A DNA stretch of 64,000 bases, taken from assembly GCF_001971785.1 (NCBI RefSeq), contig NZ_CP019389.1, positions 2,553,001 through 2,617,000 of the forward strand, read 5' to 3'. A program made the translations under genes and the position numbers. The notes beneath the pieces were generated by a model. The model searched no databases. It was not told where the DNA came from and saw nothing but the letters and a program-made list of their open reading frames with translations. This DNA comes from Seonamhaeicola sp. S2-3 (GTDB lineage Bacteria; Bacteroidota; Bacteroidia; Flavobacteriales; Flavobacteriaceae). Shown here piece after piece: positions 17,341 to 26,099 of the stretch; the first letter of the stretch is position 1, and each line of letters starts with the position of its first letter.

Positions 17341-18795
17341 ATGCTAGCGTATGTAAAAGATAACTGGTGGAGTATATTAATTGTTTTTAATTACTTAATT
17401 GCGGCGTCTGCTGTTATTACTATAATACTTAAAAATTTAAACCCAACAAAAACACTATCCTACATTGTAGTTTTAGTGTTTTTTCCTTTTTTTGGGCTTA
17501 TTGTTTATTATTTATTTGGTCAAGAATACCGTAAAAACAAAATATTTAGTAAAAAAAGTTTACTTAATAAAACTGTTGTAAAAACCATTCATAAAGAATT
17601 AGAATTGAGCAGTAATGAGCTCAATGACGTATATAATTATTTAGATGAAAAAGTTAAGTTAGTAAGGCTTTTACATAGTAATGAAAATGAACTCTTAACA
17701 TTAAATAATGACGTAGATATTATAATTAATGGTAATGATAAGTTTGAAAAGTTACTAACCGATATTAAGCAAGCAAAACACCATGTACACTTAGAGTATT
17801 ATATTATTAAAGATGATACTGTAGGGAGTCAATTACTTAATTTACTTTGTGATAGAGCAAAAGAAGGTATTACTGTTAGGTTGAGTTATGATGATGTAGG
17901 TAGCAAAATTTCAAAAAAAGTAAAGCAAAAACTAACTAATTCTGGTGTTCATCATTACCCCTTTATGCCTGTATTTTTCTCAACGCTTACCGGGAAAATG
18001 AATTACAGAAATCATAGAAAAATAGTAGTTATTGATGGGAGAATAGGCTATGTAGGAGGTATAAATGTTAGTGATTTATATGTAAATGATAATGGAACCA
18101 AATATTGGCGCGATACGCATTTAAGAATTGTTGGAGATGCTGTAAAATCGTTGCAAATTCACTTTTTGTCAACATGGAAATTTGTTTCAAATGAAACCAT
18201 AACTCAATTTAAACCATTTTTCCCCAAATTAAAGACTTTAAATACTAAAATAGGATTACAAATTGCGGGTAGTGGCCCAGATACCGATTGGGCTAATATT
18301 ATGGAATTATCCATAACAGCAATTATAACAGCAAAAAGTTATGTTTATATAACAACACCGTATTTTGTTCCTAATGATGAAATGATATCTGCCATTCAAA
18401 TTGCAGCTAAAAGTGGGGTAGATGTGCGTTTAATTATTCCTGAAAAATCAGATTCTTGGATGGTAAAACATGCGTCAAATTCCTTTTTAGAAGCTTTGTT
18501 TAAAGCTAATGTTAAAGTGTATAAGTATTATAAAGGCTTTGTGCATGCTAAAACCATTGTAGTTGATGATATTTTTGCCATGGTAGGTACCTCTAATATG
18601 GATTACAGAAGTTTCAATATTAATTTTGAAATCAATTCAGTAATTTATAATGTTGAAAAAAGTAAACAATTAAAAGCGCATTTTTTAGAAGATTTAAAAT
18701 ATAGCCATGAGGTAGATTATAACACTTACGCCAACCGCTCAAAATTTGAAAAACTCAAGGAGTCTTATTGTAGATTGTGGTCGCCTTTAATTTAA
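17341..18795 (+). CDS. cls: Cardiolipin synthase
   Basis: A 484-residue phospholipase D superfamily enzyme that condenses phosphatidylglycerol into cardiolipin at the inner membrane. Two N-terminal transmembrane segments (about residues 10-30 and 38-60) precede two HKD motifs: HRKIVVIDGRIGYVGG near residue 222 and HAKTIVVDDIFAMVGTSN near residue 401. Length is normal. It starts 1 bp after the lytic transglycosylase stop and overlaps the stop of the convergent PepSY gene by 4 bp. Confidence 0.92.
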   Translation: MLAYVKDNWWSILIVFNYLIAASAVITIILKNLNPTKTLSYIVVLVFFPFFGLIVYYLFGQEYRKNKIFSKKSLLNKTVVKTIHKELELSSNELNDVYNYLDEKVKLVRLLHSNENELLTLNNDVDIIINGNDKFEKLLTDIKQAKHHVHLEYYIIKDDTVGSQLLNLLCDRAKEGITVRLSYDDVGSKISKKVKQKLTNSGVHHYPFMPVFFSTLTGKMNYRNHRKIVVIDGRIGYVGGINVSDLYVNDNGTKYWRDTHLRIVGDAVKSLQIHFLSTWKFVSNETITQFKPFFPKLKTLNTKIGLQIAGSGPDTDWANIMELSITAIITAKSYVYITTPYFVPNDEMISAIQIAAKSGVDVRLIIPEKSDSWMVKHASNSFLEALFKANVKVYKYYKGFVHAKTIVVDDIFAMVGTSNMDYRSFNINFEINSVIYNVEKSKQLKAHFLEDLKYSHEVDYNTYANRSKFEKLKESYCRLWSPLI

Positions 18796-19916
18796 TTATT
18801 TTTCTTTTTCTTCTTCAGTTTATTAATCCAAATAATAGTGCCGGTAATGGGTAAACTTGTAGCTATTAAGCAAGCTAAGAAATATAATATTTTTGATACA
18901 GTACCGTAAATTTCACCAGTATGTAAAGGTTTTATTAGAGAAGCTATTTTAACATTCAAAGGTTTTTCTTTAAAAATATCTACAGCTAATACGGCACCTG
19001 TTTGGTCTATATAAACCTTATCGGTAGTTACGGGAGACCAATTATTTTCGTTGGTTTTTCTAAAGGCGTAGTAATTATTTCTTTTGCTTGGTAAAGATAC
19101 ACTTAGTTTACCATTGTAATTAAGTGTGTTGTTAGCAGTTTTTATAGCTTCATCTAAAGAAATAATGTTTTTATTAGAATTAGATATTGCTAATTTAGGC
19201 GAAGACCTATTGAAAATTTTAGAGCCAATTAAACTGCTTAATCCGTTTCTGTAACCTTCAAAAGACCAACATAAGCCAGTAACACCCATAATAACAATAA
19301 AAATACAAGCGTAAAAGCCAAGTGTGTTATGTAAATCATGGTTAATACGTTTCCAGTTAGCATTGGTTTTTATTTTAAATCCATGTTTAAAATTTTTCCA
19401 TTTTAGCTTTCTAGGAAACCACAAAATAATTCCTGAAATTGATAGTATTAAAAATATAATTGTAGCAACTCCTACAATGGGCCTGCCTATTTTAGTATCA
19501 AGTAATAGCCACCGGTGTAATTTAAACATACTAAACAAAAAGGCGTCTGCACTTGTTTTTTCAACCGTTTGCATTTCACCAGAATAAGGGTTTACTAATA
19601 CCGAACTACCACGTCTTTCTTTAAGGTTTTTTTTAATTGAAAATGTATAAGCCTCGTCATTGTTATTTGGTATAATTAAGCCAGTAACAAAACCTTCGTT
19701 GTTTTTTTTTACTATTTTAATTAACTCTGTAACGCTTTTTTTGTTTTCAGTTTTTTCAATCTGTAATTTATTTGAAAACAGATCTTTTATTTCATGTTCA
19801 AAGGCTAAAATAGTGCCACTAAAGCATACTAAAAAAATAATAATACCACTTCCAATACCTAGCCACAGGTGAATATCATTAATAAGTTTTCTAAATGTAT
19901 ATGTGTTTTTTTTCAT
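18792..19916 (-). CDS. PepSY-associated membrane protein (iron/siderophore reductase-like)
   Basis: A 374-residue inner-membrane protein of the PepSY_TM group. Helices lie at about residues 15-37, 140-162, 190-215 and 340-362, and the first carries IHLWLGIGSGIIIFLVCFSG. Paired histidines in the helices (IHLWLG, LHRWLL, HDLHNTLG, LHTGEIYG) fit haem-binding diheme cytochromes. Family members often reduce ferric siderophores and sit beside TonB receptors. No receptor is adjacent here, so its partner is unknown. Confidence 0.8.
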   Translation of the reverse strand: MKKNTYTFRKLINDIHLWLGIGSGIIIFLVCFSGTILAFEHEIKDLFSNKLQIEKTENKKSVTELIKIVKKNNEGFVTGLIIPNNNDEAYTFSIKKNLKERRGSSVLVNPYSGEMQTVEKTSADAFLFSMFKLHRWLLLDTKIGRPIVGVATIIFLILSISGIILWFPRKLKWKNFKHGFKIKTNANWKRINHDLHNTLGFYACIFIVIMGVTGLCWSFEGYRNGLSSLIGSKIFNRSSPKLAISNSNKNIISLDEAIKTANNTLNYNGKLSVSLPSKRNNYYAFRKTNENNWSPVTTDKVYIDQTGAVLAVDIFKEKPLNVKIASLIKPLHTGEIYGTVSKILYFLACLIATSLPITGTIIWINKLKKKKKNN

Positions 19917-20048
19917 ACTAAAAAGAGCACTTTAATCTTGAGTTAATTATTTTAGGCAAATCTATATTTTAAAAATATATCATCAAAATTTATTTAGACT
20001 AATTATAAATAATTGTTTTAGAAATTTCAGTTTCATTTAATTACAAAT

Positions 20049-20079
20049 AAAAAAGTAAAGCATTAAGCTTTACTTTTTT
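20049..20079 (-). terminator. Terminator after the DUF2892-like/TPR gene
   Basis: A 13-bp perfect stem (20049-20061 with 20067-20079, core AGTAAAGC/GCTTTACT) with a 5-nt loop and flanking A/T runs, 24 bp past the stop at 20103. Confidence 0.85.
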
Positions 20080-20102
20080 ATACTTTATATGTGAGATTTA
20101 TT

Positions 20103-20681
20103 TTATCTGCTTCTTCTTTTTTGAGCTCTTAAAGAGCCTCCTGCGCCATAATGTTGGTTAGGACCAACAGCACGTTTCATGTTTTGCTTCATCATTTTTA
20201 TTTGGTCTGTAAGCATACCATGTTTATCTAATTGCTGTGCTTCAGTTAATAATTTTTGAGCTTCTTGTTTTCTGCGTTTAGAAAAAGCAATACCAGCAAG
20301 GTTTAATTTAGCCATTGCTAAATCATGTTTCATAGAAAGCCCTAATGAAATAGCCTTTTTAAAATACTTTTCAGATTCGTTCATATTGTCTTGCATAGTC
20401 ATTAAACCATGTAAATAATTGTAATAACCTTGTTGTTTTTTAACTAAAGCACCTTCTGGGTTCTTAATTTTATCTAGCCATTTTTTAGCGCCAACAAAAT
20501 CTTGTTTTCTTAATCGTAAAAAGGCCAGCAGAATAAATTCATTTTTAAAATATAGAAAAACAAAAACACCCGCTAATAAAATTAAAGCAATTCCATTTCC
20601 TATATAACCTTCTGTAAACTGATAAATTGCATAGGCAATAATTCCGGCAGCAATAATAAGTTTAATAATTTTATTGTACAT
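20103..20681 (-). CDS. Membrane protein with two helices and TPR-like C-terminal domain
   Basis: A 192-residue protein from the ATG at 20681. Two transmembrane segments fill about residues 3-20 and 28-45; the GYIGNGIALILLAGVFV stretch resembles DUF2892-like proteins. TPR-type helices follow (YYNYLHGLMTMQDNMNESEKYFKKAISLG...LAMAKLNLAGIAFSKRRKQEA), and the C-terminus is very basic (RAQKRRSR). An upstream TTG at 20711 would add ten residues but gives no better start. It lies divergent from rpmH. Function unknown. Confidence 0.72.
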   Translation of the reverse strand: MYNKIIKLIIAAGIIAYAIYQFTEGYIGNGIALILLAGVFVFLYFKNEFILLAFLRLRKQDFVGAKKWLDKIKNPEGALVKKQQGYYNYLHGLMTMQDNMNESEKYFKKAISLGLSMKHDLAMAKLNLAGIAFSKRRKQEAQKLLTEAQQLDKHGMLTDQIKMMKQNMKRAVGPNQHYGAGGSLRAQKRRSR

Positions 20682-20789
20682 ATCTATATTTTGAATATTA
20701 TTTAGAAGCAATGTAGCCTCTTTTTCAATAATTTTGTTTTAAAATGCAAAGAAACTAAATTTTTCTATAAAAAATATTTTTAAAATAGG

Positions 20790-20819
20790 TTTGTGAAATA
20801 AAAAACTGTTGTATATTTG
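20790..20819 (+). promoter_or_regulatory. Promoter of rpmH
   Basis: TTTG at 20790-20793 and TATATTTG at 20812-20819, separated by 18 bp, match the Bacteroidota promoter consensus closely. The rpmH start is 70 bp downstream. Confidence 0.75.
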
Positions 20820-20889
20820 CGCTCAGTTTTGAGTAAGGGTCAAAACAAAAATTAAATAATAGATTTCAGATATTTAAAGATACAAGACG

Positions 20890-21051
20890 ATGAGTAAAAG
20901 AACATTTCAACCATCAAAGAGAAAGAGAAGAAACAAACATGGTTTCAGAGAAAGAATGGCTTCTGCTAATGGAAGGAAAGTCTTAGCTCGTAGAAGAGCT
21001 AAGGGAAGAAAGAAATTGTCTGTATCATCTGAAGCTAGACATAAGAAATAA
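20890..21051 (+). CDS. rpmH: 50S ribosomal protein L34
   Basis: A 53-residue protein, [19 protein letters not shown] followed by [17 protein letters not shown] and [17 protein letters not shown]. This is L34 by its conserved TFQPS.RKR...HGFR.RM.....GR.VL..RR.KGR pattern. It is a small basic component of the large ribosomal subunit. The usual 44-52 residues are slightly extended at the C-terminus, as in other Bacteroidota. It has a strong promoter and its own terminator. rnpA does not follow, in contrast to the layout in Proteobacteria. Confidence 0.97.
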   Translation: MSKRTFQPSKRKRRNKHGFRERMASANGRKVLARRRAKGRKKLSVSSEARHKK

Positions 21052-21075
21052 TGATTAACAATTGTTTATAAATTA

Positions 21076-21106
21076 AAGGTGTTGCTTGACTGTAACGCCT
21101 TTTTTT
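21076..21106 (+). terminator. Terminator after rpmH
   Basis: AAGGTGTT (21076-21083) pairs with AACGCCTT (21094-21101) with one G:U pair and a 10-nt loop, then a T run. Confidence 0.75.
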
Positions 21107-21121
21107 ATGTTTTGTAATTAC

Positions 21122-21129
21122 TAATTTTG
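21122..21129 (+). promoter_or_regulatory. Putative -7 box of carB
   Basis: TAATTTTG matches TAnnTTTG and is 35 bp before the carB ATG. No clear -33 element. Confidence 0.5.
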
Positions 21130-21163
21130 CAACTAATTTATTTACACTAGAATACTTTTTAAA

Positions 21164-24016
21164 ATGCCAAAAAATCCTAAATTAAAATCTATACTAATTA
21201 TTGGTTCAGGGCCTATAATTATTGGGCAAGCATGTGAGTTTGATTATTCCGGGTCGCAAGCATTACGTTCGTTAAGAGAAGATGGAATTGAGACAATTTT
21301 AATTAATTCAAATCCGGCAACTATCATGACAGACCCTTCTATGGCAGATCATGTCTATTTATTGCCTTTGAATACTAAATCTATTCTTCAGATTTTAAAA
21401 GAACACCCTCAAATAGATGCCGTTTTACCAACAATGGGAGGGCAAACCGCCTTAAACCTTTGTATAGAAGCCGATGAAAAAGGTATTTGGAAAGACTTTG
21501 GTGTTGAAATTATTGGTGTAGATATTGATGCTATTAATATTACAGAAGACAGAGAACAATTTAGAGAATTAATGGCCAAAATTGGGGTTCCTATGGCACC
21601 TCAAGCTACGGCAACATCCTTCTTAAAAGGAAAAGAAATTGCACAAGAATTTGGATTTCCTTTATGTATTCGTTCTTCGTTTACTCTTGGAGGGGCAGGT
21701 GCTGCTATTGTTTATGACGAAGAGGACTTTGATAAATTAATGCGTCGTGGATTAGAGATTTCCCCAATCCATGAGGTTATGATAGATAAAGCACTTTTAG
21801 GATGGAAAGAATATGAGTTAGAGTTATTGAGAGATTCTAATGATAATGTTGTAATTATCTGTTCTATTGAAAATATGGATCCTATGGGAATCCACACCGG
21901 AGATTCTATAACAGTAGCACCTGCTATGACTTTAAGTGATAGAACTTTTCAAAAAATGCGAGATATGGCAATTCATATGATGCGTAGTATTGGAGATTTT
22001 GCCGGAGGGTGTAACGTACAGTTTGCAGTGAGTCCAGATGAAAATGAAGATATTATTGCCATTGAAATTAATCCGCGTGTATCTCGTTCTTCGGCATTAG
22101 CAAGTAAAGCAACTGGGTATCCTATTGCAAAAATTGCTACTAAATTAGCTTTAGGCTATCATTTAGATGAATTAAACAACCAAATTACAAAATCTACCTC
22201 CGCTTTATTTGAGCCAACCTTAGATTATGTAATAGTTAAAATACCGCGCTGGAACTTTGATAAGTTTGAAGGTTCTGATAGAACACTAGGACTTCAAATG
22301 AAAGCTGTAGGAGAAGTAATGGGTATTGGGCGTTCGTTCCAAGAGGCACTACATAAAGCTACACAATCTTTAGAAATTAAACGTAATGGTTTAGGAGCAG
22401 ACGGTAAAGAAAATACCAATTACGATCAGGTAATTGAAAAGTTAAAGTTTGCTTCTTGGGATCGTGTATTCATCATTTATGATGCCATAAAAATGGGCAT
22501 TCCGTTAAGTAGAATTCACGATATTACTAAAATTGATATGTGGTTCTTAAAGCAATATGAAGAGCTTTATTTCCTTGAAAAAGAAATATCTACTTTCAAT
22601 ATAGATACTATTGAAAAGCCACTTTTATTAGAGGCAAAGCAAAAAGGCTATGGTGATAGACAAATTGCACATATGCTTGGGTGTTTAGAAAGTCAGGTGT
22701 ACAACAAACGTGAAGAATTAGGAATAAATCGTGTTTACAAACTGGTAGATACCTGTGCAGCAGAGTTTGAAGCCAAAACGCCATATTACTATTCTACTTT
22801 TGAAAGTGATATGCAAACTGCCAATGGTGAACGATATTCAGATAACGAAAGTGTTGTTACAGATAAAAAGAAAATAATTGTTTTAGGTTCTGGTCCAAAC
22901 AGAATAGGTCAGGGTATTGAGTTTGATTACTGTTGTGTGCATGGAGTTTATGCCGCTAAAGAGTGTGGTTATGAAACCATTATGATAAACTGTAACCCAG
23001 AAACAGTATCAACCGATTTTGATACAGCCGATAAATTATACTTTGAACCTGTTTTTTGGGAACACATATATGATATTATAAAACACGAAAAACCAGAAGG
23101 TGTTATTGTGCAATTAGGAGGACAAACCGCTTTAAAACTTGCTGAAAAATTAGATAGATACGGTATTAAAATTATTGGTACTAGTTATAAAGCATTAGAT
23201 TTAGCCGAAGATAGAGGAAGCTTTTCAACCTTGTTAAAAGAAAATAATATTCCTTATCCTAAATTTGATACAGCCGAAACAGCCGATGAAGCTTTAGAGG
23301 TAGCAAAAGAATTAGATTTCCCAATTTTAGTAAGACCATCGTATGTACTTGGTGGACAGGGAATGAAAATTGTAATTAATGAAAAAGAATTGGAAGAACA
23401 TGTGGTTAGTCTTCTTAACAAAATTCCAAATAACAAATTATTGTTAGACCATTATTTAGAAGGTGCTATTGAAGCTGAAGCAGATGCTATTTGCGATGGT
23501 GAAGAGGTGTACATTATAGGAATTATGGAGCATATTGAACCTTGTGGAATTCACTCTGGTGATAGTAATTCTACATTGCCGCCATTTAATTTAGGCGAAT
23601 TTGTAATGCAACAAATTAAAGATCATACTAAAAAAATAGCATTGGCTTTAAATACGGTTGGATTAATTAATATTCAATTTGCAGTAAAAGATGATATGGT
23701 TTACATTATTGAGGCCAACCCAAGAGCTTCTAGAACAGTACCTTTTATTGCAAAAGCTTATGGTGAACCATATGTAAATTATGCAACCAAATTAATGCTA
23801 GGTGAAAAGAAAATTAAAGATTTTAAATTTGAGCCTAAATTAAAAGGTTATGCTATTAAACAACCTGTGTTCTCATTTAATAAGTTTCCTAATGTAGATA
23901 AAACTTTAGGCCCAGAAATGAAGAGTACTGGAGAAAGTATCTTATTTATAGATAGTTTAAAAGATGATCAGTTTTACGATTTATATTCAAGACGAAAAAT
24001 GTACTTGAGTAAATAG
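21164..24016 (+). CDS. carB: Carbamoyl-phosphate synthase large subunit, without the allosteric domain
   Basis: A 950-residue ATP-grasp enzyme that makes carbamoyl phosphate from ammonia, bicarbonate and 2 ATP for pyrimidine and arginine synthesis. The two homologous synthetase halves are visible: IIGSGPIIIGQACEFDYSGSQA at residue 10 and VLGSGPNRIGQGIEFDYCC near residue 575, with the matching NPRVSRSSALASKATGYPIA and NPRASRTVPFIAKAYGEPY. The protein ends soon after the second ATP-grasp domain. The ~120-residue MGS-like regulatory domain of the 1073-residue E. coli enzyme is absent, and a clean stop and terminator follow, so this is not a frameshift. carA is not in the window. Confidence 0.96.
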   Translation: MPKNPKLKSILIIGSGPIIIGQACEFDYSGSQALRSLREDGIETILINSNPATIMTDPSMADHVYLLPLNTKSILQILKEHPQIDAVLPTMGGQTALNLCIEADEKGIWKDFGVEIIGVDIDAINITEDREQFRELMAKIGVPMAPQATATSFLKGKEIAQEFGFPLCIRSSFTLGGAGAAIVYDEEDFDKLMRRGLEISPIHEVMIDKALLGWKEYELELLRDSNDNVVIICSIENMDPMGIHTGDSITVAPAMTLSDRTFQKMRDMAIHMMRSIGDFAGGCNVQFAVSPDENEDIIAIEINPRVSRSSALASKATGYPIAKIATKLALGYHLDELNNQITKSTSALFEPTLDYVIVKIPRWNFDKFEGSDRTLGLQMKAVGEVMGIGRSFQEALHKATQSLEIKRNGLGADGKENTNYDQVIEKLKFASWDRVFIIYDAIKMGIPLSRIHDITKIDMWFLKQYEELYFLEKEISTFNIDTIEKPLLLEAKQKGYGDRQIAHMLGCLESQVYNKREELGINRVYKLVDTCAAEFEAKTPYYYSTFESDMQTANGERYSDNESVVTDKKKIIVLGSGPNRIGQGIEFDYCCVHGVYAAKECGYETIMINCNPETVSTDFDTADKLYFEPVFWEHIYDIIKHEKPEGVIVQLGGQTALKLAEKLDRYGIKIIGTSYKALDLAEDRGSFSTLLKENNIPYPKFDTAETADEALEVAKELDFPILVRPSYVLGGQGMKIVINEKELEEHVVSLLNKIPNNKLLLDHYLEGAIEAEADAICDGEEVYIIGIMEHIEPCGIHSGDSNSTLPPFNLGEFVMQQIKDHTKKIALALNTVGLINIQFAVKDDMVYIIEANPRASRTVPFIAKAYGEPYVNYATKLMLGEKKIKDFKFEPKLKGYAIKQPVFSFNKFPNVDKTLGPEMKSTGESILFIDSLKDDQFYDLYSRRKMYLSK

Positions 24017-24019
24017 AAT

Positions 24020-24047
24020 AAAAAAGCCGCTAATTAGCGGCTTTTTT
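24020..24047. terminator. Terminator between carB and the convergent thioesterase gene
   Basis: A 28-bp perfect palindrome with core GCCGCTAATTAGCGGC and A/T ends, 3 bp after the carB stop and 17 bp from the stop of the convergent gene. It is symmetric, so probably bidirectional. Confidence 0.92.
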
Positions 24048-24063
24048 GTTTATGATTTTGAGT

Positions 24064-24603
24064 TTATTGTAACGCTATTTTAGCGTTGTGAGTTTTTAAA
24101 AGTTCTAAATAATCCTGTATTTTAAATTCTTCAGGTTTAAACTTGGTTGTTCTAGTTCTAGCTTGTTCTTGTCTGGCTATACTTCTAGAAAATCTACGAA
24201 TACTCTGTTTGCTATCTAAAATTAATCCAGGTACAGGTACGTTATTTCCATCTTCGTCTTTAGCAACCATTGTAAAATAAGATGAGTTGCAATGTTTTTT
24301 TTCTCCTGTTTGTACATTTTCAGCTTCAACCCTAACACCAATAACCATTGATGTTCTACCAGTATAGTTAACCGATGCTTTAAGTGTTACTAATTCACCA
24401 ACTTCAATTGGGTTTAAAAAATCAACACGATTAACCGAAGCCGTAACACAATAATGTCTAGAGTGTTTAGATGCACAAGCAAAAGCAATTTGATCCATTA
24501 AATTTAAGATATAACCACCATGAATTTTTCCACTAAAGTTAGAATTTGCTGGCAGCATAAGTTGAGTAATGGTTACTTGCGATTCTTTTGGGTGTTTAAA
24601 CAT
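24064..24603 (-). CDS. Acyl-CoA thioesterase, hotdog fold
   Basis: A 179-residue single-hotdog protein of the YciA/BACH type that hydrolyses acyl-CoA. The conserved NFSGKIHGGYILNLMDQIAFACASKHS at about residues 18-45 contains the family's GG..M...D motif, followed by YCVTASVNRVDFLNPIEVGELV. It is the third gene of an operon: satD-like and DUF3307 genes lie directly upstream, with a 5-bp gap from the latter. Chain-length preference is unknown. Confidence 0.85.
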   Translation of the reverse strand: MFKHPKESQVTITQLMLPANSNFSGKIHGGYILNLMDQIAFACASKHSRHYCVTASVNRVDFLNPIEVGELVTLKASVNYTGRTSMVIGVRVEAENVQTGEKKHCNSSYFTMVAKDEDGNNVPVPGLILDSKQSIRRFSRSIARQEQARTRTTKFKPEEFKIQDYLELLKTHNAKIALQ

Positions 24604-24608
24604 GTGTA

Positions 24609-25313
24609 TTATTTTAATAAGGTATATGTTATAGCGGTAATTATAGCTATGCCAAAACTAATTAAAGTGCCTATTAAAATGTACTCGGTTAGTTGTCTTG
24701 ACTTCGATTCTTTTAGATCTCCAAAACGAAACACCGATTTTGCAGTTATTAAAAAGCCTACAGCTTCCCAATGGTCTGCAATAATAAAAATAAACACTAA
24801 AATGCGCTCTAAAATACCAATATATTTACCAGCATCCTTAAGTGATTGATTATTTTTAGTGAGTTCTGAAATATTCCACTTTAAGAATATAGTTTTCATA
24901 ATAATTGACACTGGAACGGTTAAAAAAAGCAAACAAGTTACTAGTAAAAGTATGGGTTTGGTAATTTTAAATTGAAGTGAAGCGGTTTCGTTTGTAAAGA
25001 GAAAGTAACAGGCAATAATTACTAAAACATGACACAGTTGGTCTAAAAAGAATAATATACGTTTTGTTTTTTTATTCTGAACAAGCAGTTTAATAGCATC
25101 AATTATAAAGTGAGATAACCCAATAGTTAAAATAATTGGCCAAAGTGAAAGATTCCAAAGTAATACTGCTGTAAGTGCTACATGAATGAATACATGAATA
25201 TAGAGTTTTGGTGATTTAAGCTTTTTCTTTTCTTTTTCTTTAACCCATTTATTGGGTTGCAGAAAGAAATCGCCAATGAGGTGTGCTAAGAATAGTTTTA
25301 ATAATAACATCAT
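24609..25313 (-). CDS. DUF3307 family membrane protein
   Basis: A 234-residue polytopic protein with about six helices. The N-terminus LLKLFLAHLIGDFFLQPNKWVKEK carries the HLIGDF.LQ..W motif of DUF3307, and HFIIDAIKLLVQ near residue 85 is the second conserved region. Function is unknown. Its start overlaps the satD-like stop by 4 bp (ATGA), a strong sign of coupling. The pairing of SatD-type and DUF3307 proteins recurs across bacteria, to my knowledge, which suggests a shared task. Confidence 0.82.
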   Translation of the reverse strand: MMLLLKLFLAHLIGDFFLQPNKWVKEKEKKKLKSPKLYIHVFIHVALTAVLLWNLSLWPIILTIGLSHFIIDAIKLLVQNKKTKRILFFLDQLCHVLVIIACYFLFTNETASLQFKITKPILLLVTCLLFLTVPVSIIMKTIFLKWNISELTKNNQSLKDAGKYIGILERILVFIFIIADHWEAVGFLITAKSVFRFGDLKESKSRQLTEYILIGTLISFGIAIITAITYTLLK

Positions 25314-25918
25314 AACGTGCTTATTTTTTGTTGAAACATGGTATTTAACTCTAATATATTTTCTAAACCAGCACGTTTTTGGCGTTTGCTAATAGCATCT
25401 TGTTTGGTACCTATTTTTTCAGCTAATTCTTGCTGTAATGCTGAAGGATTTTCAATACTTAACTTTACTACTTCTGCTGAATTTACAGTCCAATTATCCA
25501 TATTTACAAGGGCTAATTTAAAATATAGATTAAGTTCTTGGTTGAGTTTTTTGTTGGATGTTTTTATACGTAGGTTTTGTTTTTCTTTCTTCAAAGTTTC
25601 TAGAGTTTCACCTGAAAATATGAAAGCTTCTCCGTTTGATTCTGTAACATCTTTACCTTGATAGGTTTTGTTTCCAATACCAATGGCTAATCTAACATCT
25701 AAGCCTTTAATCATTTTTATGCAAGCCTTAATATATACGGCTGCTAAAAAACTTTGCGCTATATCTTCTATTTCAATTTGAAAACTATCTCCACGATATA
25801 TTTCCCAATTAGATGAATCTGGGCTAAGTATTGATAGCGTGTTTTTAAGCGTAGTCATCCATTTTTCTGGATGTTCTTCTCTAGATTTTATAATATCACC
25901 TGTAATTACACTTGTCAT
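25310..25918 (-). CDS. SatD family protein with C-terminal helix-turn-helix
   Basis: A 202-residue protein. The start SVITGDIIKSREE and IYRGDSFQIEI near residue 40 fit the SatD family. The C-terminal LQQELAEKIGTKQDAISKRQKRAG (about residues 158-182) reads as a helix-turn-helix. The N-terminal half has a nucleotidyl-cyclase-like strand order (GDIIKSR, GDSFQIE), but catalytic function is not established. It heads the operon with DUF3307 and a thioesterase. Upstream lie several inverted repeats with 8-bp spacers, suitable operators for this HTH protein. Confidence 0.75.
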   Translation of the reverse strand: MTSVITGDIIKSREEHPEKWMTTLKNTLSILSPDSSNWEIYRGDSFQIEIEDIAQSFLAAVYIKACIKMIKGLDVRLAIGIGNKTYQGKDVTESNGEAFIFSGETLETLKKEKQNLRIKTSNKKLNQELNLYFKLALVNMDNWTVNSAEVVKLSIENPSALQQELAEKIGTKQDAISKRQKRAGLENILELNTMFQQKISTL

Positions 25919-25939
25919 GATAAATTTAATTAATTTTAA

Positions 25940-26015
25940 TATTCCTTATCTAAAGAATATTTGTGTATATGCTTTAAATAAGGAATAAATATATATATTC
26001 CTTTAAAAGGGAATA
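25940..26015. promoter_or_regulatory. Cluster of TATTCC/GGAATA inverted repeats upstream of the satD operon
   Basis: Three overlapping dyads lie 22-97 bp before the satD ATG. AAGGAATA (25980-25987) and TATTCCTT (25996-26003) form a perfect 8-N8-8 dyad. TATTCC (25996-26001) and GGAATA (26010-26015) form a perfect 6-N8-6 dyad sharing the middle half-site. TATTC at 25940 and GAATA at 25955 form a weaker third. They look like tandem operator half-sites. The binding protein is unknown; the HTH domain of the SatD-like protein is one candidate. Confidence 0.55.
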
Positions 26016-26035
26016 ATCAAATATATCATATATTT

Positions 26036-26087
26036 ACGTGATAAGCAAGAGTATCATGTTTTTATGTGATAAGTGTAAATATCACAT
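26036..26087. promoter_or_regulatory. Two GTGATA/TATCAC inverted repeats between rmuC and satD
   Basis: ACGTGATA (26036-26043) with TATCATGT (26052-26059), and ATGTGATA (26064-26071) with TATCACAT (26080-26087). Each has an 8-bp spacer, and their centres are exactly 28 bp apart. The second is perfect. They end 12 bp from the rmuC stop and lie upstream of the satD operon. Confidence 0.55.
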
Positions 26088-26099
26088 CAAAGAACAATA

